Source: Streptomyces paradoxus (GTDB lineage Bacteria; Actinomycetota; Actinomycetes; Streptomycetales; Streptomycetaceae). Taken from it: a stretch of DNA of 64,000 bases. Of the stretch, positions 32,421-39,571 are shown piece after piece; position 1 is the stretch's first letter; the number at the start of each line of letters is the position of its first letter. The notes beneath the pieces were generated by a model. It was given only the letters and a program-made list of their open reading frames with translations, was not told the origin of the DNA and ran no database searches. Location of the stretch: assembly GCF_014202475.1 (NCBI RefSeq), contig NZ_JACHGV010000006.1, forward strand, positions 372,001-436,000. Reading direction: 5' to 3'. The translations under genes and the position numbers were made by a program.

Positions 32421-33503
32421 CTAGAAGACGACCAGGGCCCGGCCGCCCTTGCCCGCCAGCATGTTCTCGAAGGCCGCCGGAATGCCGTCCAGGGAGATGT
32501 GTTCCGTCACCAGCGCGCTCAGGTCGAGGCGGCCCGCCCGGATGTGCTCGGCCAGGACGGGGAGGTCCCGGGCCGGGTCCGAGTTGCCGTAGACGCAGCC
32601 GGAGAGGGTGCGGCCCCAGTGGAAGATCTCCAGGGCGTTGAAGGTGACCTGCTGGTCCTTGCCGCCGATACCGACGACCGTGGTGCGGCCGCCGCGGCGG
32701 GTGGAGTCCCAGGCCGTGCGGATGGTGACCGCGCGGCCGGCGCACTCCACGGCGACGTCGACGCCCTGCTTGCCGGTCAGGCCGCGGATCTGGCGGGCGG
32801 TGGTGTCGGAGGCGACGACGTAGTCGGTGGCGCCGGCCGCCCTGGCCAGTTCCTCCTTCTCGGCGGACACGTCCACCGCGACGATCTTCGAGGCGCCCGC
32901 GATCCGGGCGGCCTGGAGGGCGGCCAAGCCCACTCCCCCGACGCCGAACACCGCGACCGTCTCGCCCTGCCGGACCCGGGCCGAGTGGTGGACGGCGCCG
33001 TAGCCCGTGAGGACGGCGCAGCCGAGCAGGGCCGCGTCGGTGAGCGGGACGCCGTCGGGGACGGGCAGCACGCAGGAGGCGGAGACGACCGTCTCCTCGG
33101 CGAACGCGGCGACGTTCAGGCCGGGGTGGAGGTCGGTGCCGTCGGTGGTGCGGGCGTAGACGGCGGCGGCGCCGGTGAGAGCGTCGGCGCACAGCCACAC
33201 CTCGCCGAGCGAGCAGGCGTGGCAGGCGCCGCAGGAGGGGGCCCAGTTGAGGACGACCCCGTCGCCGGGTGAGACGTGGGTGACGCCCTCGCCGACGGCG
33301 ACCACCGTGCCGGCGCCCTCGTGCCCGAGGACGGCCGGGACCGGCACGCGCATGGTGCCGTCGGACAGGGACAGGTCGGAGTGGCAGACCCCGGCGGCGG
33401 CGAGCCGGACCCGGACCTGGCCGGGCCCGGCGTCGGGCAGGTCGATGCCGGTGATCTCCAGCGGGGAGCCGATGGCGGGCAGGACGGCGGCGCGGACAGC
33501 CAT
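32421..33503 (-). CDS. Zinc-dependent alcohol dehydrogenase
   Basis: A 360-residue class III-like MDR enzyme. The catalytic zinc ligands are in GVCHSDLSL and GHEGAGTV, the structural zinc cysteines in CGACHACSLGEVWLC, and the Rossmann motif in VFGVGGVGLAALQAA. GCVYGNSDPARDLP and the FNALEIFHWGRTLSG strand are typical of the mycothiol/glutathione-dependent formaldehyde dehydrogenase-like group. It would interconvert an alcohol and aldehyde with NAD. The aldehyde dehydrogenase gene is 20 bases upstream, so the two would run alcohol to acid. The AAAYTA-type operator before that operon is shared with a TetR/acyl-CoA dehydrogenase locus. Confidence 0.9.
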   Translation of the reverse strand: MAVRAAVLPAIGSPLEITGIDLPDAGPGQVRVRLAAAGVCHSDLSLSDGTMRVPVPAVLGHEGAGTVVAVGEGVTHVSPGDGVVLNWAPSCGACHACSLGEVWLCADALTGAAAVYARTTDGTDLHPGLNVAAFAEETVVSASCVLPVPDGVPLTDAALLGCAVLTGYGAVHHSARVRQGETVAVFGVGGVGLAALQAARIAGASKIVAVDVSAEKEELARAAGATDYVVASDTTARQIRGLTGKQGVDVAVECAGRAVTIRTAWDSTRRGGRTTVVGIGGKDQQVTFNALEIFHWGRTLSGCVYGNSDPARDLPVLAEHIRAGRLDLSALVTEHISLDGIPAAFENMLAGKGGRALVVF

Positions 33504-33523
33504 GACGGAAGGGACTCCCCTGA

Positions 33524-34912
33524 CTAGAACTGGAGGGACTTGGTCTGGAGGTACTCGGCCAGGCCGTGCACGCCGAGTTCGCGGCCCACACCCGACTGCT
33601 TGTAGCCGCCGAAGGGGGCGAGGGGGTTGAAGCGGCCGCCGTTGATGTCGACCTGGCCGGTCTCCATGCGACGCGCGAAGGCCACCGCCTCGGCCTCGTC
33701 GCCCGCCCAGACGGCACCGGCCAGGCCGTACACCGTGCCGTTGGCGATGCGCAGGGCGTCCTCCTCGTCCTCGTACCGCAGGATCGACAGGACCGGGCCG
33801 AAGATCTCCTCCTGCGCGATGGTCATGTCCTCGGTGACGTCGGCGAACACGGTCGGGCTGACGAAATAGCCCTGCTCGCGCGGGGCTTCGGGTCCGCCGG
33901 CGACCAGGCGGGCGCCCTCGGCGACGCCCTTCTCGATGTAGCCGCGCACCCGGTCCTGCTGCTTGGCGCTGACGACCGGGCCGATGCGGTCGCCGTACTT
34001 GGCGGCTGCGGCGGCGGCGAGCTCGACCGCCTCGTCGTACTGGTCGCGGTGGACCAGCATTCGCGTCCAGGCGCTGCACGTCTGGCCGGAGTTGGACATG
34101 ACGTTGGCGACGCCGACGTTGACCGCCTTGGCCAGGTCGGCGCTCGGGAGGATGACGTTGGCGGACTTGCCTCCGAGTTCGAGGGCGACCTTCTTGATCT
34201 GCCCGGCGGCGATCGCGGCGATCTGCCGGCCGACGGCGGTGGAGCCGGTGAAGGAGACCAGGTCGACGCCGGGGTGCTCGGCGAGGGCCTGCCCCGCGAC
34301 CGGGCCGAGACCGGTGACCAGGTTGAACACACCCGCCGGGAGCCCCGCCTCGTGCACGGCGCCGGCGAAGAGGCGGGCGACAAGCGGGGTGTCCTCGGCG
34401 GGCTTCACCACGACCGTGCAGCCGGCCGCGAGGGCCGGGGCGACCTTGGCGACGATCTGGTGCAGCGGGTAGTTCCAGGGCGTGATCGCGGCCACGACAC
34501 CGACGGGCTCCTCGTGCACGACCGAGTTGCCGGTCTTCTCCTCGAAGGCGTACGTCGCCGCCAGCTCGGCGTAGGAGCCCGCCACCGCGATCGGCACGCC
34601 CGCGTGGACGGCCTGCGAGAACTTCAGCGGCGATCCGAGTTCGGCCGTGACGGTCTCGGCGATCTCGTCCGCGCGGGCGGTGAGCACGTCCCGCAGGGCG
34701 GCCAGGCGCGCCGCGCGCTCCGCCGGCGGGGTCGCGGCCCACTCCGGCAGGGCTGCGCGGGCGGCCCGTACGGCGTTGTCGACGTCCGCGGCGGTGCCCG
34801 CCGGGACCGTGCCGATGACCTGCTCGTCGACCGGGTTCACGACCTCGATCACGTCCTGGCCGGCGGCGGGGCGCCAGGCGCCCCCGATGTACATGCCGTC
34901 GTGTGCCTTCAT
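33524..34912 (-). CDS. NAD(P)-dependent aldehyde dehydrogenase
   Basis: A 462-residue ALDH-superfamily enzyme. It has ITPWNYPLHQIVAKVAPALA, VSFTGSTAVGRQIA, the general base glutamate in VALELGGKSANVIL, and the catalytic cysteine in NSGQTCSAWTR. It oxidises an aldehyde to the acid or, less likely, to an acyl-CoA. ATG 34912 has GGAGGAAG upstream; the in-frame extension to 34951 was rejected. It is first in an operon with the alcohol dehydrogenase. The palindrome at 34951 overlaps the expected promoter. Confidence 0.93.
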   Translation of the reverse strand: MKAHDGMYIGGAWRPAAGQDVIEVVNPVDEQVIGTVPAGTAADVDNAVRAARAALPEWAATPPAERAARLAALRDVLTARADEIAETVTAELGSPLKFSQAVHAGVPIAVAGSYAELAATYAFEEKTGNSVVHEEPVGVVAAITPWNYPLHQIVAKVAPALAAGCTVVVKPAEDTPLVARLFAGAVHEAGLPAGVFNLVTGLGPVAGQALAEHPGVDLVSFTGSTAVGRQIAAIAAGQIKKVALELGGKSANVILPSADLAKAVNVGVANVMSNSGQTCSAWTRMLVHRDQYDEAVELAAAAAAKYGDRIGPVVSAKQQDRVRGYIEKGVAEGARLVAGGPEAPREQGYFVSPTVFADVTEDMTIAQEEIFGPVLSILRYEDEEDALRIANGTVYGLAGAVWAGDEAEAVAFARRMETGQVDINGGRFNPLAPFGGYKQSGVGRELGVHGLAEYLQTKSLQF

Positions 34913-34950
34913 CGCGCTTCCTCCGGGGCGGGGCGTCGTCGTCCGACACA

Positions 34951-34971
34951 TAAACTAGCGACGATAGTTTT
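34951..34971. promoter_or_regulatory. TetR operator, AAAYTA-N7-TAGTTT type, copy 2
   Basis: AAACTA, seven bases (GCGACGA), TAGTTT: the same layout and spacing as at 28406, with GC shared after the first arm. It lies 39 bases upstream of the aldehyde dehydrogenase start. Confidence 0.65.
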
Positions 34972-35033
34972 CCGGCGCCAGACACCACCGGTCATCAGAG
35001 CACGCGGACGCCCATGTCCGGCTGTGCCGCTCC

Positions 35034-36371
35034 TCACTCCCCCAGGTCGGGCAGGCGGTCCGGGTGCGGACAGATCCGGTCGCCGTGCTGGTCGAAGACG
35101 AAGAGGTGGGCGAGGTCCACGAGGAGCGGCACCTGCATGCCGTGGCGCAGGGCCAGGTCCGGGGTGGTGCGGACGATGAGGTCACCGGGCAGGCGGGCGT
35201 CGGCGGTCGCGGTGCTCCGTGTCTCCTCGGGGTGGTCGAGGGCGACGACGGGTCCGGCCCGCCCGGCTCCGGACCGCTCCCGCAGCCTCGTGAGGGCCGA
35301 GCCGTCGCGGCGGCGGCGCCGGGCGGGGCGGCCGGGCCGGGGGCGCGGGGCTTCCAGGTCGGGGACGACGGCGGGGCTGGAGCCGGTGTCGAAGTGGACC
35401 AGGATCTCGTGCCCCTGGAACTCCACGTGCTCGACCAGGCCGGTGATCGGCACCTCGCCGGGGCGGGCCGCGCTGTGCTTGGCGATCCTGACGGCCTCCG
35501 AGCGCAGGCCCACGATGACCTCACGTCCCTGCTGGACGCGCAGCAGCTGGTGGTCCAGGCAGAGCGGCTCGGGCAGGCGGAGGAACTGCTTGCCCAGGCT
35601 GATGGTCATCGCCCCGTCGAGCGGGGCCCGCACCAGGCCGCGCAAGAGGTTGATGCGGGGCGTGCCGATGAAGGCCGCGACGAAGACGTTGCGGGGCAGC
35701 GCGTAGACCGCGCGGGGGCTGTCGACCTGCTGGAGGACACCGCCGCGCAGCACGGCGACCCGGTCGCCGAGCGACATGGCCTCGGCCTGGTCGTGGGTGA
35801 CGTAGATCGTGGTGACGCCCAGTTCCCGGGTGAGCCGGGAGATCTCGGCCCGCAGATGGGTGCGGAGTTTGGCGTCGAGGTTGGACAGCGGCTCGTCCAT
35901 CAGGAAGGCGGAGGGATGGCGGGCGATGGCCCGGCCCATGGCCACGCGCTGGCGTTCGCCGCCGGAGAGCTGGCCGGGCAGGCGGTCGAGGAGGTCCTCG
36001 ATGCCGAGCATGCGGGCGGTGGCGTCGACGCGGGGGCGGGGGTCCGTGCCCGGGGCCTCGATGCGCAGCGGGAAGCCGATGTTGGCGCGGCTGGTCATGT
36101 TCGGGTAGAGGGCGAAGTTCTGGAAGACCATCGCCATGTCCCGGCCGGACGGCGGCAGGTCGTTGGCGTACTCGCCGTCGAGCAGCAGCTGCCCCTCGTC
36201 GATCTCCTCCAGCCCGGCGATCATTCTGAGCACGGTCGACTTGCCGCAGCCGGACGGGCCGAGCAGCACGAGGAACTCGCCGGGCGAGACGTCCAGCGAC
36301 AGCCGTTCCACCACGCGGGGGCCGCGCGGGTAGGCCTTGCTCACGTCGTGCAGGGAGATGGCGCGTGTCAT
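35034..36371 (-). CDS. Orphan ABC ATPase of the MalK/UgpC (MsiK-like) type
   Basis: A 445-residue ATPase. Walker A GPSGCGKST, Q-loop MVFQNFALYPNM, signature LSGGERQRVAMGRA, Walker B FLMDEPLSNLD and switch VTHDQAEAMSLGD are intact. The C-terminal TOBE/MalK regulatory domain follows (GLRSEAVRIAKH, VEFQGHEILVHFD). No permease or solute-binding gene adjoins, so it resembles MsiK, which energises several sugar importers at once. It is about 65 residues longer than MsiK because of an insertion of Pro/Arg-rich sequence (about residues 345-385). A different orphan role cannot be excluded. Confidence 0.87.
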   Translation of the reverse strand: MTRAISLHDVSKAYPRGPRVVERLSLDVSPGEFLVLLGPSGCGKSTVLRMIAGLEEIDEGQLLLDGEYANDLPPSGRDMAMVFQNFALYPNMTSRANIGFPLRIEAPGTDPRPRVDATARMLGIEDLLDRLPGQLSGGERQRVAMGRAIARHPSAFLMDEPLSNLDAKLRTHLRAEISRLTRELGVTTIYVTHDQAEAMSLGDRVAVLRGGVLQQVDSPRAVYALPRNVFVAAFIGTPRINLLRGLVRAPLDGAMTISLGKQFLRLPEPLCLDHQLLRVQQGREVIVGLRSEAVRIAKHSAARPGEVPITGLVEHVEFQGHEILVHFDTGSSPAVVPDLEAPRPRPGRPARRRRRDGSALTRLRERSGAGRAGPVVALDHPEETRSTATADARLPGDLIVRTTPDLALRHGMQVPLLVDLAHLFVFDQHGDRICPHPDRLPDLGE

Positions 36372-36541
36372 GAGGTGCCCCCGAGGGGTCATCAGGGCGC
36401 TGGTGCTCCGCGGTCGGAAGCCCCGTGCGGGTCGTACGGGGCTGTGGGTCACGGAAGTTAACGGAATGTGCGCGGCCGGGGGAAGACACCGGACGAGATC
36501 GGGGAGTTTGGTCCATCTGGTGAGAAGGCGGACGGCCCGGT
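36372..36541. other. Upstream region of the orphan ATPase gene
   Basis: About 170 bases with no gene, ending in the sortase relic. It should contain the ATPase promoter; a short AT-richer patch lies near 36450-36470. No convincing operator was seen. Confidence 0.4.
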
Positions 36542-36667
36542 TCAGCGGATGCCGGTGAGATGGGCGAAGTCGACCACGTTGGCGGAGCAGCCCTTCCCGC
36601 GGTCGTGACTGCCGCCGCAGGGGATCAGACGCAGCTCGGGGCGACCCGACGCCGAGAAGGGCGCAGC
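36542..36667 (-). pseudogene. C-terminal remnant of a class F-type sortase
   Basis: Forty-one codons ending in ELRLIPCGG, SHDRGKG and SANVVDFAHL before a stop. This is the C-terminus of Streptomyces class F sortases, including the catalytic cysteine (LxxTCGG, here PCGG) and the conserved NVV strand. The rest of the enzyme, including the catalytic histidine, is absent. The upstream sequence runs into the transporter gene at 36684. With so little left it cannot be active. The identification is by motif recall, so moderate confidence. Confidence 0.6.
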
Positions 36668-36683
36668 ACCGCCCTGCGACGCG

Positions 36684-37988
36684 TCAGATATCGCTCTTCC
36701 GGCGCAGCGGCACCCGGCACCGGAAGCCCCTTCGCCCCCCACGGACCTCCCCATCAGCCTCCCGCTTCGGCTCCGGTTCACCGGGCTCTTCCGGCTCCTC
36801 CTCCGGCTCCCGCCGCGACCGTACGGCGACCCCTGACGACAGCAGCAACAGCACTCCCAGCATCACGAACGGCGCCGCCACGCCCGCGACTCCGGCGATC
36901 AGCCCGGCCGCGGCGGGCGCGGCGACCTGGCCGAGCCGGTTGCCGGTCAGGCGCAGGGCCAGGGCCGTGGAGCGGGCGTCGTCGGGGGCGGCCTGGACGA
37001 CCGTCGTCATGGACAGCGGCTGGCCGACCCCGAGGCAGAAGCCCAGCGCGACCAGCAGCAGTCCGAGCGCCCACACCGGCACCGGCAGGGCGATGCCCGC
37101 GCAGAGCAGGGCCGCCAGCAGACAGGTGACCGTCAGCAGCAGGGTCCGCCCGAGCAGCCGCAGCAGGGGCGTCAGCACCAGGCGGCAGGCGATCGTGGCC
37201 GCCGCGCGCAGACTGAGCAGGATGCCGATCACGGACGGGGCGATGCCCCGGTGCTCGCCGACCACCGGGAGGTAGGCGGTCAGGATGTCGGTCGCGGACA
37301 GCACGGCGAGGCTGATGAAGATGCCGGCCGGTACCCCCCGGGTGCGCAGGATGCCCCGGACGGGGACCCGGTCGCCCTTGTCCGGACGGGACGGGGACAC
37401 CGTGCGGCGGTCCTCGATGCGCCACAGCGAGGTGAACGCCACCGCCGCGGTGGCGCCCGCCACGATCAGGGCGAGCGCGCTGCTGCCGGCCATGTCCTCG
37501 CCGCCGATCAGCGCGCCCGCGGCGATGGGTCCGACCAGCTGGCCGAGGGCGGCGCCGATGGTGAAGTGACCGAAGTTGCGGTCCTGTTCGTGCGGCGCGG
37601 ACTGGCGGGCGACGAGGGACTGGGAGCCGATGACGAAGCACAGGTGACCGAGCCCCATCACCCCGCTCCACAGGGCCATCGTCCACAGGGAACCGGCGAC
37701 TCCGCTGAGGGCGCAGCCGCCGGATATGAGGACCACGCCGACCGGCAGCAGGGGCGCGCAGCGGCCGTGGTCGGTGCGGCGGCCGAGGGGCACGGCCGCG
37801 AAGAGGGGCAACAGGGCGTACACACCGGCGATGACACCGATCGCGCGCTCGTCCGCGCCCAGCGCGAGGGCCCGGTAGGAGACGGCGGGCCGGGCCATCG
37901 ACACCGCCCCCTGCGCGAAGCCGAAGGCGATGACGAGGCGGAGCAGCCAGCCGCGGTTCCCACCGGGCCTCACGATGACGTCCTCCAT
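36684..37988 (-). CDS. MFS transporter with charged C-terminal tail
   Basis: A 434-residue membrane protein with about 12 helices (LVIAFGFAQGAVSMARP at the start, GHLCFVIGSQSLVARQSAP and GQLVGPIAAGALIGG in the middle). The C-terminal 45 residues are a charged tail rich in Glu/Pro then Arg. The GYGFA-type drug/metabolite MFS fold is clear but the substrate is not. It starts 8 bases after the citrate transporter stop, so they form one operon. The ATG at 37988 has GAGG-like sequence upstream. Confidence 0.87.
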   Translation of the reverse strand: MEDVIVRPGGNRGWLLRLVIAFGFAQGAVSMARPAVSYRALALGADERAIGVIAGVYALLPLFAAVPLGRRTDHGRCAPLLPVGVVLISGGCALSGVAGSLWTMALWSGVMGLGHLCFVIGSQSLVARQSAPHEQDRNFGHFTIGAALGQLVGPIAAGALIGGEDMAGSSALALIVAGATAAVAFTSLWRIEDRRTVSPSRPDKGDRVPVRGILRTRGVPAGIFISLAVLSATDILTAYLPVVGEHRGIAPSVIGILLSLRAAATIACRLVLTPLLRLLGRTLLLTVTCLLAALLCAGIALPVPVWALGLLLVALGFCLGVGQPLSMTTVVQAAPDDARSTALALRLTGNRLGQVAAPAAAGLIAGVAGVAAPFVMLGVLLLLSSGVAVRSRREPEEEPEEPGEPEPKREADGEVRGGRRGFRCRVPLRRKSDI

Positions 37989-37996
37989 GGAGTGGT

Positions 37997-39436
37997 TCAG
38001 ATGATCCCGAACAGCATGCCCGCGCCGAGGATGACCAGGCAGGTGAGGGCGGCCCACTTCACGACGAACCTGGTGTGGTCGCCGAACTCGACCTTGGCCA
38101 TGCCGACCAGGACGTAGACGGCCGGGACGAGCGGGCTGGACATGTGCAGCGGCTGGCCGACCAGGGAGGCGCGGGCCATCTCCAGCGGGCTGACCCCGTG
38201 GGCGGCTCCCGCCTCGGCGAGGACGGGCAGGACACCGAAGTAGAAGCCGTCGTTCGACATGAAGTAGGTGAGCGGCAGGCTCAGCAGGCCGGTGACGAGC
38301 GCCATGTGCGGGCCCATGCTGCCGGGGATGACGTCCACCATCCACTTGGCCATCTGGTCCACCATGCCGGTGCCCTGGAGGACGCCGGTGAAGACGGCGG
38401 CGGCGAAGACCATGCCGGAGACGTTCAGGACATTGTCGGCGTGGGCGGCCAGACGGGCCTTCTGGTCCGGGATGTTCGGGAAGTTCACGGAGAGGACGAG
38501 CGCGGCACCGATCAGGAACAGCACCGGGATCGGCAGCCACTCCATGATCATGGCGGTGAGCAGGCCGACCGTGAGCAGCGCGTTGAACCAGTAGAGCTTG
38601 GGGCGCAGGGTGGGCCGGTTCGGGTCGAGACCCTGGAAGCCGTCGTCGGTGGAGGCCCCGGAGCCGGCGGTGTCCTCGGGGGCGTCCGTGCCGGAGCCGG
38701 AGCCGCCCGGGGCGGCCTTGCGCATCGAGACCTTGCCTTCGCCGGAACCGCCGGAACCGCCGGAGCCGACGAGGACCGTCTCGGTCTCCTGCTCCTCCTC
38801 CAGCACCTCGTCCAGGGTCAGCACGCCCAGCCGCCGGCGCTCGCGCACACCCAGCACGTAGGACAGGACGAAGACGAAGAGCAGACCGACCAGGAGCGCG
38901 GGGATCATCGGGACGAAGATGTCGCTCGCGTCCAGCTTCAGCGCGGTCGCGGCGCGGGCCGTCGGGCCGCCCCACGGGAGGGTGTTCATCACGCCGTTGG
39001 CCATGGCGGCGACACCGGTCATCACGACCAGGCTCATCTTCAGGCGCTTGTACAGCGGGTACATCGCCGAGACGGTGATCATGAAGGTGGTCGAGCCGTC
39101 GCCGTCCAGCGACACGATCGCGGCGAGCAGGGCGGTGCCCACGACGATCCGCATCGGGTCGGCTTTGCAGAATTTGAGAATGCCGCGGACGATCGGGTCG
39201 AAGAGACCGACATCGATCATCACGCCGAAGTAGACGATCGCGAACATGAGCATCGCCGCGGTGGGGGCGAGGTCGGTCACGCCGTCGAGGACGTAGTCGC
39301 CGAGCTTGGCGCCCTTACCGACGAACACGCAGAACAGCGCGGGAATCAGTACGAGCGCCGCGATCGGCGACATCTTCTTCATCATGATCAGGACCAGGAA
39401 GGTCGCGATCATGGCGAAGCCGAGGATGGTCAGCAT
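37997..39436 (-). CDS. CitMHS-family citrate:proton/metal symporter
   Basis: A 479-residue transporter with about 12 helices. The family blocks are MLTILGFAMIATFLVLIMMKK, SLDGDGSTTFMITVSAMYPLYKRL, NTLPWGGPTARAATAL and, in the second half, YFMSNDGFYFGVLPVLAE and GQPLHMSSPLVPAVYVLVG. CitMHS proteins take up citrate as a complex with Mg or Ca/Fe and protons. A long Gly/Ser and acidic linker (about residues 225-275) separates the two halves and is not typical. ATG 39436 is the start. Unusual repeat sites lie directly upstream. Confidence 0.92.
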   Translation of the reverse strand: MLTILGFAMIATFLVLIMMKKMSPIAALVLIPALFCVFVGKGAKLGDYVLDGVTDLAPTAAMLMFAIVYFGVMIDVGLFDPIVRGILKFCKADPMRIVVGTALLAAIVSLDGDGSTTFMITVSAMYPLYKRLKMSLVVMTGVAAMANGVMNTLPWGGPTARAATALKLDASDIFVPMIPALLVGLLFVFVLSYVLGVRERRRLGVLTLDEVLEEEQETETVLVGSGGSGGSGEGKVSMRKAAPGGSGSGTDAPEDTAGSGASTDDGFQGLDPNRPTLRPKLYWFNALLTVGLLTAMIMEWLPIPVLFLIGAALVLSVNFPNIPDQKARLAAHADNVLNVSGMVFAAAVFTGVLQGTGMVDQMAKWMVDVIPGSMGPHMALVTGLLSLPLTYFMSNDGFYFGVLPVLAEAGAAHGVSPLEMARASLVGQPLHMSSPLVPAVYVLVGMAKVEFGDHTRFVVKWAALTCLVILGAGMLFGII

Positions 39437-39444
39437 GAGTTGAT

Positions 39445-39501
39445 ACCTAACGTTCGCCCTTGAACATCCCACCAGGGCCGGCGGTGTCCGAGACGTTAGG
39501 T
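39445..39501. promoter_or_regulatory. Inverted 9-base repeats upstream of the citrate transporter
   Basis: ACCTAACGT at 39445-39453 and its exact complement ACGTTAGGT at 39493-39501, 39 bases apart. One arm covers the untranslated leader next to the start; the pair could be operator sites or a long-range stem. Confidence 0.45.
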
Positions 39502-39503
39502 GC

Positions 39504-39532
39504 GTTCAAGCAGCGTTAACAAGACGTTGACG
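39504..39532. promoter_or_regulatory. Three 11-base direct repeats, PhoP-box-like
   Basis: GTTCAAG, GTTAACA and GTTGACG begin at 39504, 39515 and 39526, exactly 11 bases apart. Streptomyces PhoP binds direct repeats of 11 bases with consensus GTTCACC; each unit here matches in about 5 of 7 positions. Confidence 0.45.
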
Positions 39533-39571
39533 TGCGAGCAATAAGCGCAAAACTGCTGGTCACAGCTTTGC

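Noticed and set aside
32421..34988. An apparent 855-residue fusion of aldehyde and alcohol dehydrogenase
   Set aside because: The N-terminal part is a shadow of the aldehyde dehydrogenase in another frame; the alcohol dehydrogenase starts at ATG 33503.
36684..38975. A 763-residue reading of the MFS gene with a long N-terminal part
   Set aside because: The N-terminal 329 codons overlap the citrate transporter in another frame; the MFS gene begins at ATG 37988.
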